The notes beneath the pieces were generated by a model that did not search any database, had not been told where the DNA came from, and was given only the letters and a program-made list of their open reading frames with translations. The position numbers were made by a program, and so were the translations under genes. Positions 33,560 through 43,691 of a DNA stretch of 64,000 bases are shown here, one piece after another (the stretch's first letter is position 1; every line of letters starts with the position of its first letter). Source of the DNA: Thamnaconus septentrionalis (Eukaryota; Chordata; Actinopteri; Tetraodontiformes; Monacanthidae); contig CM020510.1 of NCBI GenBank assembly GCA_009823395.1, forward strand, positions 1,563,273 to 1,627,272. The letters run 5' to 3'.

Positions 33560-33800
33560 TCCCCTGAGGATCCAGAGGCTTGTTGACCTTCAACTCACCC
33601 CTAGCGGAAGAGACACAGACTCTCCAGCACGTCCTGGGTCTTCCCCAGGGGGGTCTCCTCCCATTGAGACATGGCCCTGAACACCTCACCAGGGATTCGT
33701 CCTGAACAGATGCCCGAGCCACCTTCATCTGGTTCAGGTTCTACTCCCAGCTCTTCTTCCTCCAGGATGAGTGAGCTGCTCACCCTCTGCTGAGGAGCTC
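33560..33800 (-). pseudogene. Decayed LINE ORF2 C-terminal fragment (antisense)
   Basis: The minus strand gives GRIPGEVFRAMSQWEETPLG in one frame and NGRRPPWGRPRTCWR in another. Together they resemble the widespread fish non-LTR C-terminal signature 'GRLPGEVFRA..TGRRPRGRPRTRWRDY'. The frame switch shows at least one frameshift; RT and endonuclease domains are absent. The corresponding plus-strand text ('CCAGATGCCCGAGCCACC'-like) is a familiar teleost repeat. The clade cannot be fixed from this much sequence. Confidence 0.65.
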
Positions 33801-33944
33801 AGCAGCTTCTTTTGCACGACCTCGTTGTTTCGGTCGCTAACCAGAGTTTTGTTTTTATCCACTTGTGTCTATTCTAATCCTGCTCCTCCCTCTCCTCGGT
33901 CAGTCCTTCTTCTCCATGCAGCCAAGCAACCTTTTTAGCCATGG

Positions 33945-34015
33945 GTTCTCCAAGTGGAGCCGTTTCCATCAGCAGCTTTTATTGCCATTTTTAGGCTTTC
34001 AGCAATTCTACCGGT
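33945..34015 (+). repeat. Second copy of the 31846-31925 repeat
   Basis: 'CTCCAAGTGGAGCCGTTTCC' then 'TTTTATTGCC' and 'TTTTTAGGCTTTCAGCAATTC'-like text, colinear with 31846-31925. Confidence 0.5.
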
Positions 34016-34224
34016 GCTCTTTGTACCCTCATAAATGACATGTCTAGACTTATATAGACCTGAGAGTGTGAACAAAAATGGTGGGTTTTTATAGAGCGCC
34101 TGTGGTTAAAGGTTGATGATGGAGACGATGAACTGTGAGGAAAGGTCGCTGTAATAAGCGGCGGGGCTGGAGACCTTTAAGCAACAGCAGTGGCTGTTAG
34201 ACAAGAAATAAAAAAATAAGTTGT

Positions 34225-34225
34225 G

Positions 34226-34285
<60 letters not shown>
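34225..34285 (+). repeat. Compound (TA)12(CA)18 microsatellite
   Basis: TA tract 34225-34249 passes directly into CA tract 34249-34285. Confidence 0.95.
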
Positions 34286-34286
<1 letters not shown>

Positions 34287-34659
34287 GCCCAATACTGTTA
34301 AATATTAGCTGAAAAACTAAAACAACCGACGTCACAGTACCTGTGCAGTACACAGACACCAGACACTGTGTTGTGTACACGCTGAGTATCTCGCCGAGTG
34401 TCAGGAAGGTGTTACACTGCTGACGCTCGCCTCCAACTGGAGCGGGTCATCATGCAAGAAGCTGCAGTCACGCCATTGGCCCGCCGAGCCTCTTCTTTAC
34501 CCAACTGAACACCGCGGCTCACAAAGTGGCTGCTAAGTGAACATCGCTGTCAAGGAATCGTCCTCAGCCGGTCAAACACCGTCGCTCAATAGCAGGGACG
34601 GATCAACAGCTAGCTAGCGCGCTTCACCGCGTCCCGCCACGCAGCCCGGTGTAAGTGGC

Positions 34660-34930
34660 GATGATTATGACTGGCCGAGGTCAAACAAGTGCTCCTGAGT
34701 GAGCTAATCAATGAGGCCGATCGATGGATTTAAGAATAGATGAGAGTCTCTACAGCCACATCAATCACTCGGCCGTGCTCATCCCCACGCTGGAGGCCTC
34801 CGAGGGGCAGCGCAGTGGATTAGCGGTCCAGATGAATTGATCCCAGTCAATACAACAAGGACTGGGATCGGTAATCAGCCGGAGTAATGGATTGCTAATT
34901 GACCCTTCTGGGGGGAAAGGAGAGCGGCTG
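34660..34930. promoter_or_regulatory. Candidate conserved non-coding element
   Basis: Complex sequence with 'GAGCTAATCAATGAGGCC', 'CACATCAATCACTCGG', 'GGTAATCAGCCGGAGTAATG' and 'GATTGCTAATTGACCC' (several TAAT, TAATC and TCAATCA homeodomain/PBX-like cores) between otherwise repeat-rich stretches. Conservation is untested. Confidence 0.3.
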
Positions 34931-35079
34931 TGGAGATTTTTTTTTTTTTGTACCATTGGAAAATAGTAGTGCAGTCTAAGAACCCTGTGTGTGTGTGTGT
35001 GTGTGTGGTAATGAAGTGCGTCACTCAGAGGTCACACGGACCATCTTTTACAAGTGACGACGAGCCTTTATTAGCGCTG

Positions 35080-35280
35080 TACGACACGGCTGGCGGGACG
35101 AGATGAGAGGAAGCCAGAGTCAAATTTACACCGCCAGATAATGAGGCAATATTAGGCCAATATATCAGCCTGACAATGCACTTTTTATTAAATATCACCC
35201 TGCCAGGGTAGCGGGTGATAAAGCTTCCCTCCAGACTGCCAATTCTTTTTACAGGCCACGTTATCAGTCATGACAAACAC
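35080..35280. promoter_or_regulatory. Candidate conserved non-coding element
   Basis: 'CCAGATAATGAGGCAATATT', 'CCAATATATCAGCCTGACAA', 'TTATTAAATATCACCCTGCC' and 'GGTGATAAAGC' form a complex AT-rich block without repeats. This is inference from texture only. Confidence 0.25.
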
Positions 35281-36586
35281 CTCTGCTCCGTCCGTCCTCC
35301 TCTCTTCCATTTCTTCATCACTCAGTGGCTCCCAGAGCTCTGCGTGGTTCTTACTGAACGCCTTCTAGTCAGACACCCAGTAAACTCATCAGCAGCGTTG
35401 CACAGATTCCCCCTGAACCAGGGCTTGCACTGATGGATTCCTTTATGAAGCTTTTAAACTCGTTAGCAAAAGGTCAGAAGGTCAAAGGTCTATAGATTGT
35501 CCTCCCATGTAGGCTTCTTTTTTTCCGCACTAGCCGAGGTGGAATTGAATTTTCCTTTTATGATACAAGGTCTTTCTTCAGCTCACTGGCACCGGCGCGT
35601 CAGTGTGTCCTCCTCTCACCTCTCAGGTTTCCCGCTAGAATCATCGGCTGTGAACGCATCATCACATTCAGGCTTCATAATAGGCTTTTTAATAACGACA
35701 GGTTGGTTCCCCAAACACCTGTTTCAAATTTGGCATCAAGGAACGGGTTGGAACAAAATAGGAAAAAATGCCTGACTTTCATTCACCACCAGCAACATCG
35801 CAGCTTATTTCAAATATCTTACATACAAAAAAAAAAAAGACTTTATTGTGTTGAACTCGTCTCAAAGTTTTCACCATTTCTCTGGGAATATTCACCAATC
35901 AGAAAGCCGACTCAGTGATTGGTTCTTGCCTCAGTACGTCACCGACGATCCTCTGACTGAAGCACAGCTCTGGGCCAAGGTTTGGTTTGATTTCTTTACT
36001 CTTGAGTCAATTTTCAACACTTTTCTGAAGAGTATTTCTGAGAAGCTTGATAAATACAATTGCTTATATATGGATGTTAAAAAAAAAAAAGAGAGGTATG
36101 GTCGCCCAGCTATTGGGAAATCATGCGTTATAAAATATTCACGCTGACATAGAATGAATACATTGCTTAACTGTAATCCATCGATATCATCAGCGTATCT
36201 GATGATGGGCCAATTGTCACATCATTAGAGCCACACACTGTGACTCTTTGCTGTTAAGGTCCAAAAAGGCAAGGTTCCATTTAGAGCTTCCAACGAGAGT
36301 CTCCTTCAAGCCCGCTTCCCGTCCCGTGGTCTCCGAAGCCTGGAGCTAAAAATACAAACGTGGGCATTGATATGCCGAAGACGGACAGAAAAAAGCCGAA
36401 GATGGACAGAAGGAAGGAAGGAAAGAAAGAAAGAAAGAAAGAACTGCCTCAAAAATGACTATTTCAATCTGTCAGTCAATCCCTGTTTAATGTTTACTGA
36501 TCAGAGCACATTCTCTCAGTCAATCTACATTCACTTTTCATCAGTCACAGCAAATGAAATTGACCAACACATCTGCATTCAATGGG

Positions 36587-36590
<4 letters not shown>
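35281..36590. other. Unrecognised non-coding sequence
   Basis: Short A-runs near 35826 and 36079 and AAGG/AAAG repeats at 36410-36441. No exon supported. Confidence 0.4.

Positions 36591-36657
<67 letters not shown>
36591..36657 (+). repeat. (GA)33 microsatellite
   Basis: Sixty-seven bases of GA, purines on the plus strand. Confidence 0.95.
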
Positions 36658-36659
<2 letters not shown>

Positions 36660-36769
36660 CTCCCAGTGGGGTCTCTAGCCCCCTCATGCTGCCAGCAGAT
36701 TAATCCTCAGTCATTCAAACATTCATGGAGATTCATGGAGTTTTGTGGCCTCAGCCCAGAGTGCAGACT

Positions 36770-36796
36770 GGGACTGGGACTGGGACTGGGACTGGG
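36770..36796 (+). repeat. (GGGACT)4GGG, G-quadruplex-prone hexamer repeat
   Basis: Five GGG runs separated by exactly three bases (ACT), at 36770, 36776, 36782, 36788 and 36794. This fits the classic G3N1-7 quadruplex pattern with uniform loops. Confidence 0.85.
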
Positions 36797-37705
36797 CTCT
36801 GATTGGGCTTATGATTCCGAGGACTGGGTGTACTTACACCGTCATTAATATTAATAGCGTGTAAACCCTGTCATTAATTCACCACATCAACACGCTTTGA
36901 TTGTTATTGAAGAGGAGCCGAGGGGCTTTTGACTGCGGTGGGAGTGAGTGAGTGAGTCATCTCATCTGACACACAACTCAAAGCAAAAGTCTTTGAATAT
37001 TCATGATGACATTTCGTGTTTTAACCATCAAACTGTTCCATTATTCCATTATCCCGCCTCATTAATATCCTTCACATACTTCATGTAGTAATATGTGTCT
37101 GTCCATGACGTGCGTGTGCATAGCGATTGTACATTTAGGAAACAAAAGGTTTTTGGACATACGGCTCAAAAGTCTCTGGGAAGTCTATTACAAGTATTTC
37201 TATGTACAACTGAGAGCAAGTCAAGAGGATTGTTGATCCAGATAAGAAACAACAACAACAACAACAACAACAAATCATCCGCATTTGTTGGTGTGTCTTT
37301 GAAGCAGCCCCAACCGCAACACACAAAAATACAATTACTTCAATTAAAATATCCCCCCCCCCCACAAATATGTCCTGACAATATTTCAGACTGAGTCATA
37401 ACCGAGGTTTGAAGCCTTGTTTTGCCACTCTAGGCTAACATGGTAGAAGGTAAATGAAAAACATGTTTCACAGCGTTTAACACTGCAGCGCCTTTAGATG
37501 ATTCAGCTCTCATTTCTATGATAATTTTGTTGAGCTGCCCTCTGGCTGCTCGTGCGGCCGCCCTGCTGGATTCCCTGGAATGAGTCCCCAGACCGGAGCG
37601 CCATGATCACACTCACTTTGAAGGACGTCAGCAAAATAATAAATTACACACAAACCACAACCAAATCCACTTGGGTTTATTGTGTTTTTCCTTCTTCTTG
37701 CCTGC
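36797..37705. other. Unrecognised non-coding sequence
   Basis: 36820-37080 is rich in CATTAATATTAATAG and CATTAATATCC-type motifs and could be a conserved non-coding element. (CAA)n at 37248-37273; C10 run near 37353. Confidence 0.4.
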
Positions 37706-38045
37706 CAGAGGTTGGTCTTGGTTGGTCCAGACCACTGTTTAAGGGTCTGGGTCTCGGACTCTGAGTCATTCTCACTGGGTCTGGTCTCGGTCTGGGACTG
37801 GACGGACTGGGTTTTTTTTTTTTTTTTTTGATCCAGACCAGTGGAGACGCAGCCAACACTGTAATAACACGATAATAACAGAACAGAATCCAGCTGCTGC
37901 CGTTTTACACTCTGTTGGTGACACCCAGAGTGACGCCCTGCCCCCTACTGGTCTTTTTTTTTTTTCTTGTTCTGTTGTTATTTTTCTTTGATATCTTCAG
38001 TCTTGGTCTGGTCTTGGTTGGGTCCGTCCGGACTACAACACTACC
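37706..38045 (+). mobile_element. Family D dispersed repeat, copy 1 (interrupted)
   Basis: Begins 'GAGGTTGGTCTTGG...CCAGACCACTGTTT' and ends 'GTCCGTCCGGACTACAACAC' TACC. It is colinear with 45607-45854, 39222-39439 (inverted) and the 3' part 55082-55171. The middle (about 37830-37945) is replaced by unrelated sequence and T-runs. Confidence 0.75.
37938..37951 (-). promoter_or_regulatory. CTCF consensus motif
   Basis: The minus strand reads CCAGTAGGGGGCAG, a full match to the CCASYAGRKGGCRS consensus. It lies in the non-homologous interior of the family-D copy. Motif match only; occupancy unknown. Confidence 0.45.
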
Positions 38046-38235
38046 TGCTCGTTAAGGGTGTTTTTGGATGTGATGCTAGATGGTGGATTGGAAGAGTGAG
38101 GTGGAGAAGTGAGAGCTCCTCTAGGGGGAAGCAGCAGAGGGGGAAGCAGGTCATCGAACTGGAGTGAGAGTCGGAGGGAGGGAGGGAGGGAGGCAGTGCA
38201 CCTGCCTCCAGGCATCAAGGCAAGCCAGAGTGCAC

Positions 38236-38236
<1 letters not shown>
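38046..38236. other. Unrecognised sequence with GGGA repeat
   Basis: (GGGA)4-5 at about 38175-38193, then a short complex segment. Confidence 0.4.

Positions 38237-38283
<47 letters not shown>
38237..38283 (+). repeat. (TG)23 microsatellite
   Basis: Perfect TG tract. Confidence 0.95.
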
Positions 38284-38284
<1 letters not shown>

Positions 38285-38639
38285 ATCCTCCCACACACTG
38301 GAGATCCCTGAAGAAGTTTCCAATATTGATCACTTTGCTCCGCTGCCCTGCCCTTCATCCCCTTCTCCACCTTCATGCCTCTCATGCTAATTCCCTCTTT
38401 CCCGCCCTCCCTCTCTCCCTTCCTCCCCCCCTCCTTTCTCCCCTTCATCTATTCGTGCACCTCAGTTTCTCTGAACACTCAACACTCCTGATAAAACTTT
38501 ATTTAAATCCTAGCCGGCAGCATGTGAGCTGCAGGATGCCCTGGTCTGGACTCCTCTCACTTCACTCCAGATTATTCTCTCACACACACTTTTCATTTTT
38601 GCAGAAATGTTCAACAAATGTATTGTTTCATTCATGGCA

Positions 38640-38832
38640 AGTTTTTTTTTTTTTTCACTTTTTACTTGAGTACATTTCAGAAGCTGTCATTTCTTACCTT
38701 TACTTGAGTAAAGGAGTGGAATCAGTACTTTGACTTTCACCAGAGTTTGTATGTGTTTTTTTACACATACAAACTCTGTAAGTATCCATACCTTTAATCA
38801 ATTACAGAATGTGAATAATTTTGCCACCTCTG
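38640..38832 (+). mobile_element. hAT-like element fragment (ACTTTTTACTTGAGTACATTT type)
   Basis: 'CACTTTTTACTTGAGTACAT', 'TACCTTTACTTGAGTAAAGG' and the right end 'TTTTGCCACCTCTG' correspond to a familiar fish repeat whose termini read CAGAGGTGG. The left terminus is not present. It is inserted next to a LINE/SINE-type tail at 38833. Confidence 0.55.
38741..38778. repeat. Perfect 16-bp inverted repeat, 6-T loop
   Basis: CAGAGTTTGTATGTGT at 38741-38756 and ACACATACAAACTCTG at 38763-38778 are exact reverse complements separated by TTTTTT. Confidence 0.95.
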
Positions 38833-38972
38833 TGCTTCAGCGACCTCCATGACCCTGAGTGCAGGAGAAGTGCTGATGGAGTGATGGATGGATGGATGGA
38901 GGGATGGATTGGTGGATGGATGGATGGATGGATTGGTGGATGGATGGATGGATTGGTGGATGGATGGATTGG

Positions 38973-39039
<67 letters not shown>

Positions 39040-39202
39040 ATGGATTGGTGGATGATGAATGGATGGATGGATGGATTGGTGGATGGATGGATGGATGGAT
39101 TGGTGGATTGGTGGATAGATGGGTGGATGGATGGATTGGTGGATGGATTGGTGGATGGATGGATGGATGGATGGATGGATGGATGGATTGGTGGATGGAT
39201 GG
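38833..39202 (+). repeat. (GGAT)n array grown from a LINE/SINE-type tail
   Basis: 'GCGACCTCCATGACCCTGAG' 'TGCAGGAGAAGTGCTGATGG' resembles the 3' end of fish LINE/SINE repeats (gaccctgagtaggataagcgg..atggatgga), also seen at 59345-59420. The following 320 bp (38883-39202) is GGATGGAT with GGATTGGT interruptions about every 16-28 bp. Two plus-strand frames are open only because of the repeat (MDGWMDGW). Confidence 0.85.
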
Positions 39203-39221
39203 AAGTCCTGGTTAGAGTAGT

Positions 39222-39439
39222 TAAAAAAAAAATGACCAGTATCTTTTTTTAATTCAAGTTTGCTTCTAAATGGCTGAGTCTTGACTGGTCTGCATTAAAA
39301 ATCCCCAGTCTGCCCAGTCTGCCCAGTCTGAGACCGAGACAAGACTGCAGTGAAAAACCCTCCGAGTCCAAGACGAGACTGAGACTCTGGAACCGTGGTC
39401 TGGAGACCAAGACCAACCTCCAGCACTACACAACACTGG
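39222..39439 (-). mobile_element. Family D dispersed repeat, copy 2 (antisense)
   Basis: The reverse complement of 45607-45750: 'AATGACCAGTATCTTTTTTT', 'CCAAGACCAACCTCCAGCAC', ending 'TACACAACACTGG'. It is truncated at the GGAT array. Confidence 0.75.
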
Positions 39440-39659
39440 CTAGCAGAGCTGCACGGTGCTCCATAAGGATGTCATTTCCCAGTTAAACGGCCTCTTTTCA
39501 ATCACCCATTGTCATCTCCCATCTCCACAGCTTCCAAGTTCATCTCTGGCTTCCAGTCTTGAGAATTCAGACCCACCAGAGCTGAAGATTTCCCTGCAAC
39601 CGGAGCTGAATGAGGAGTCTTTTCTCAGCCGTTTAACTTGAATGAACCTTACCTCCAGC
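39440..39659. other. Unrecognised non-coding sequence
   Basis: No repeat or exon recognised. Confidence 0.4.
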
Positions 39660-40020
39660 GAGGTGTCCCATCACAGGAGCACTCAGTATCTGATGGTCGT
39701 CCCGACGAGGCGGCGGCTGCTTATCGGCGGCGTCAAGCCGCCTCCGTCTCTCACAAGTTGCGCCGCAGACTCAACTTGCAAGCATGTAAAAGCTCCTGCA
39801 ACTCAGCGTGGCGGCATTAATGCTTTCAATTTCGCACCGCGCTGGCGCTGGGATGGCGAGCGAGCCCAAATCAAATACCCACAATCCTCTGTGCGAGGCG
39901 AGGCGGGCCAGGGGAATCTGGCAGCGTTAGATTAGATGTAGCCCTGTCAATAATACGGCAGCCGGCGGCGGCGGGAAGGAAACAAATGTTTTCACCTCCT
40001 GCAGATAGCGGAGGTCAATG
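39660..40020. promoter_or_regulatory. CpG-dense patch
   Basis: About 30 CpG in 360 bp by my count, including 'GACGAGGCGGCGGCTGC' and 'GCCGGCGGCGGCGGG'. It also has AT-rich cores (GGCATTAATGC, GTCAATAATACGG), so a CpG-rich conserved enhancer is as plausible as a promoter. No first exon or splice donor is identifiable. Confidence 0.3.
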
Positions 40021-41135
40021 AAATATTACAGCGAGTACACGAGGTGAAAATTTCCTTCAAATGTGCCATCCCAGCAAAATGAAATTCCATATTTGCGAGG
40101 AAAAAAACACACATGCACACACGTACGCACAAACACACAAAGCTTTGGAGGGATGGATTGCAGAGGAACGACTGAGGATGGAGAGGAGCGAAATGAAAAG
40201 CTGGAAATAGAGGAGGAGGAGTTTGGAGAGGGAGACCAGGCGTTGGATGGCGGGAGAACCAGGATGAAAAGCGAGGCCACTCCTTGGGAGTGGGAACGAG
40301 GAGGAGACGGAGGGGTCAGGTGGGAGGGAAAGAGGGAGGAAGGGAGAGGAGGATGAGAATGAAAGAGACGACGACGATGAAGACCACGGTGTGAGGTCCG
40401 AGGGCCGATGTTGATGTTCTCTGTCGTTCTTTCAGTGGGACTTATCTTCCTCCTCCTCCTCCTCCTCCTCCTCCTGCCTGTTTCTCCTCATCCCTCTCTC
40501 ATGTTTTCACTGTAGTTAACTGCAGTGCTCTCATCATACACCACTCACCAGGAGTTGCAGATATTTGACTTTTTGGATGTGAGTTCATGCTGCAGTGACG
40601 TTAAACCCTTAGAAGTAGAATCTAAGTAGAATCACACAATGATAATTCTCTAACAAAGATGGATGAGGATGATATTGAAACAAAAGCAAAGCTAAAGCTA
40701 AGCTAAGCCAACCCCCCACAGAAACGGTCGTTGTCTCAGTAGCCTGTCAGGCGAGTTCAAAATGTGAACAATCGTGCTGAAGAGGATGTTGTTGTTGACA
40801 GCAGGATGTTACACAACAACAACAACAACAACAACAGTTGACTGCGTGCTTCCTTTAAAGTTGAAACAGTGACATCAAGTTCACCCGTGAAGGCCAGAGT
40901 GCGTTTCAGGTGCATTTTTGAAATGGAATCCCAGAGTCGAGTGTCCCGAACCTTTTCCCGAGCAGCGGGTTTGCTCGCTGACATTTGAAAATGAAAAGAA
41001 AAAAAATAAATAAATATGTGAAATGCCTCAGAGCCGCACGATAAACCCTCACCTGCGGTATAAACAGAGCAGCTCTGCTGCAGCAACCTGACAAACAGCA
41101 TAAATCTGCCTTTAAAGCGTCCCGGGAGTGACGCA
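40021..41135. other. Unrecognised non-coding sequence
   Basis: GGA/GAGGA-rich 40200-40355; (TCC)9 near 40446-40475; (CAA)8 at 40812-40837. No exon supported. Confidence 0.45.
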
Positions 41136-41504
41136 GCGACCACGGCTTGAGTCCGGGCTCAGCCAATCGCTGCTCAGCGACCACGGCTTGAGTCCGGGCT
41201 CAGCCAATCGCTGCTCGGCGACCACGGCTTGGGTCCGGGCTCAGCCAATCGCTGCTCAGCGACAACAACTTGAGTCCAGGCTCAGCCAATCACTGCTCGG
41301 CGACCACGGCTTGGGTCCAGGCTCAGCCAATCGCTGCTCAGCGACCACGGCTTGGGTCCAGGCTCAGCCAATCGCTGCTCGGCGACCACGGCTTGGGTCC
41401 AGGCTCAGCCAATCGCTGCTCAGCGACAACAACTTGAGTCCAGGCTCAGCCAATCACTGCTCAGCGACCAAGACTTGGGTCCGGGCTCAGCCAATCGCTG
41501 CTCA
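41136..41504 (+). repeat. 41-bp minisatellite, nine units, one CCAAT box each
   Basis: Nine 41-bp units start at 41136, 41177, 41218, 41259, 41300, 41341, 41382, 41423 and 41464. Every unit contains AGCCAATCG or AGCCAATCA, matching the NF-Y consensus RRCCAATSR. Units 4 and 8 share a distinctive variant (GACAACAACTTGAG and AATCACTG), and units 2 and 6 end in G, so the array is two tetramers of 164 bp plus one unit. The 126-codon frame here is repeat translation. Confidence 0.95.
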
Positions 41505-41649
41505 GTGACAAGGAGACGGACCAGTGTGTGAAACACAGCACAGGTGGGGGGGGACTGGAGGGTCCTACCCCCCCGATCAACCCAGTAGACCCCCTGAAAG
41601 ACCCAGAGCAACATGAGGGAGGTCTCATATTTTTTCAAAAAGCTAATAC

Positions 41650-41684
41650 ACACACACACACATACAGTGTCTACATATATATAC

Positions 41685-41717
<33 letters not shown>

Positions 41718-41721
41718 AATA
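41650..41721 (+). repeat. (CA)n and interrupted (TA)n
   Basis: Short CA tract followed by TA interrupted by CA, TGTA and AAAT. Confidence 0.9.
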
Positions 41722-42116
41722 TATTTTCCTGAGTGCCGCTAGGGTGGTTCAGTGGAGGTGAAGGTAGATGTGCTACAAGCAGCAGGTGCGGAGGTGTTTT
41801 TGGAATTTGTAATGTTGTGGTGTTTACCTGGAAGATTTCAGCGTCGTCTCTGCTGCAGAAACGGCCCGCAGCCGAGATATGCAAGGATAATATGAGGCTA
41901 GCAGGAGGAGGAGGAGGAGGAGGAGAGGAGGAGGAGGCAGAGTGGAGGGAAAAGCTTGTAGATGAAGAGATGGATGGACGGAGGGATGGAGGAGAGGACG
42001 GCGAGGATGAGAGGGGGGAGTTAAGGGTGGCAAATAGAGGAGACAGCAGGAGAGGGATTGTGGGAATAATTCTGGTCTGTTCCACTCAATATTTTAACAG
42101 ATGGCACCCCCTCATC

Positions 42117-42118
<2 letters not shown>
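41722..42118. other. Unrecognised non-coding sequence
   Basis: GGA-rich 41903-41940. No exon supported. Confidence 0.4.
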
Positions 42119-42157
<39 letters not shown>

Positions 42158-42165
42158 GCGCGCGC
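42119..42165 (+). repeat. (CA)18(CG)5 tract
   Basis: A CA tract runs into CGCGCGCGCGC. Alternating purine-pyrimidine throughout, hence Z-DNA-prone. Confidence 0.95.
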
Positions 42166-42224
42166 AATCCTCCCACTAACATGAACACACAAGCACTCAT
42201 GCTGCGTTCACCAAAACAAGCAAA

Positions 42225-42295
42225 AACACACACACACACACACACACAGGCTAACTGGAAACTGGGCTGCATTTCAGGAGAATGTGGCCTTTAAG

Positions 42296-42337
<42 letters not shown>
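42225..42337 (+). repeat. (CA)12 - 50 nt - (TG)19 inverted pair
   Basis: CA tract 42225-42248 and TG tract 42299-42337 are complementary across a 50-nt spacer. Confidence 0.9.
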
Positions 42338-42340
<3 letters not shown>

Positions 42341-43259
42341 GGTTGCAGGGTTATGAAATGATAAAGTAGCAGTGATTGAGATGCTGCAGGATGTCGTTAC
42401 GTCTGCACGTCCTCCAGAATCAGCCAAAAATAACGACGATGTTCAGACTCACACGCGGAAGAGAAAATATATTTATAGCAATATCTAGACATCGCAAGGT
42501 GGATACAAGCTACCTTTAGCCTCTGCAAGTACCTGTATGTATAGAAATATTTGTACAAATTCAATATTTCAGCCAGTTTTTCTTTCCCTGATGTGTGTTT
42601 GCAATAGTTTTGGCTGATTCTGTGAAATTAACTTCAAATTGAATAGAAATTTTAATTTTTGTTGTGTTTGATGAACATCTCAGTGCGTCTCAGTTTAGAC
42701 GAGATTGTGTAGTTCAGTGCAGTCGTGCGCGTTGAGGGCGTTTTCTGGCTTTGTGCAGCTTCCTGTTGTAAAAACGGCTCCTTAAAGACGCAGGAAGGCG
42801 TTCAGGAAATGAATCCCAACACTGGCTGGGAAGAATGTGCACGTGTGCGTGCGCAATCACGGCATCACATGGCCCCGTCAGATGGCACACGTAGACGTAA
42901 AGCGAACGTCCCTCCAACGTGCAGCTCCCAGCTGACAGGCCAATCTGTCAGCGCTCTCGTCAGCTGATACCCCCCCCCCCTCTTTTTACGACTCGTTCCT
43001 ACCCTTCTGGCTCCAGGCTGCCGAGGGAACCGTCGCACGCAGCCGATGATGAATTTGTTGGGTTATTGACGACAGACTTTATTACCCTTCCCTCCAGCGC
43101 CTGGCCGTTCTGGTAGAGTTTTCCGTCTTTTCGCTTGGACTCGTGTTTTCAAGAGGAGCCGCGTCGCAATTTTGGGTCGATAATTTTGCCTTCACACTTC
43201 CTTCCTTTCCTTCACTTCCCTCTTCATCCCTGGCTTCAGACCTTTTGTTTCCTTGGCAA
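42338..43259. other. Unrecognised non-coding sequence
   Basis: C10 run near 42970-42980. No exon or repeat recognised. Confidence 0.4.
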
Positions 43260-43440
43260 TGAGCCAGGATTTAGTTGGCCACCGGAGGGCGCAGGGGAGC
43301 ACGGCATTTAAACCCCGGGCCCGAGGGCGAGGCCAAGTCCTCCTTTCCCCAGCCACTTTCCCGACGGGCGGGTGGAAGGAGGTGGAGGTTCACGTGCACC
43401 GACGTGCACGCGCGGCCGGTCTGGCTCTGTAAACAAAAGG
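43260..43440. promoter_or_regulatory. CpG-dense patch with CTCF-like and ACGTGCAC motifs
   Basis: Sixteen CpG in 180 bp by my count. CCACCGGAGGGCGC at 43279-43292 matches the CTCF consensus with one mismatch. At 43391-43410, ACGTGCAC occurs twice with a 10-bp period, including a CACGTG E-box; this resembles hypoxia- or bHLH-type sites. Motif evidence only. Confidence 0.3.
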
Positions 43441-43624
43441 TTGGAACGGACTCAGGCTCAACAGAGAGGGCGTGGACGCCCGGACCCAGAGGAAGCAACA
43501 TCACTGGAGCCTCGCACAGCAGTTTAATACTGCAAGGAATCTGACAAAGATGACAATCGCGTCTTCTTCCTTTCTGAACAAAAAGTCAGACAAAAAAACT
43601 GTTTGTCCAGGTCCCCTCCTAATA

Positions 43625-43625
43625 C

Positions 43626-43658
<33 letters not shown>

Positions 43659-43691
43659 TAGATAGATAGATAGATAGACAGACAGATAGAT
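43625..43691 (+). repeat. (GACA)n(GATA)n compound microsatellite
   Basis: About eight GACA units followed by about five GATA, then GACAGACA and GATA. This is the GATA/GACA sequence type known from Bkm satellite DNA. Confidence 0.95.

Noticed and set aside
38821..39252. Open frames MDGWMDGW
   Set aside because: Direct translation of the GGAT array.
41136..41504. CRISPR-like array of regularly spaced repeats
   Set aside because: Units are contiguous with no unique spacers, and the genome is clearly a vertebrate. It is a minisatellite.
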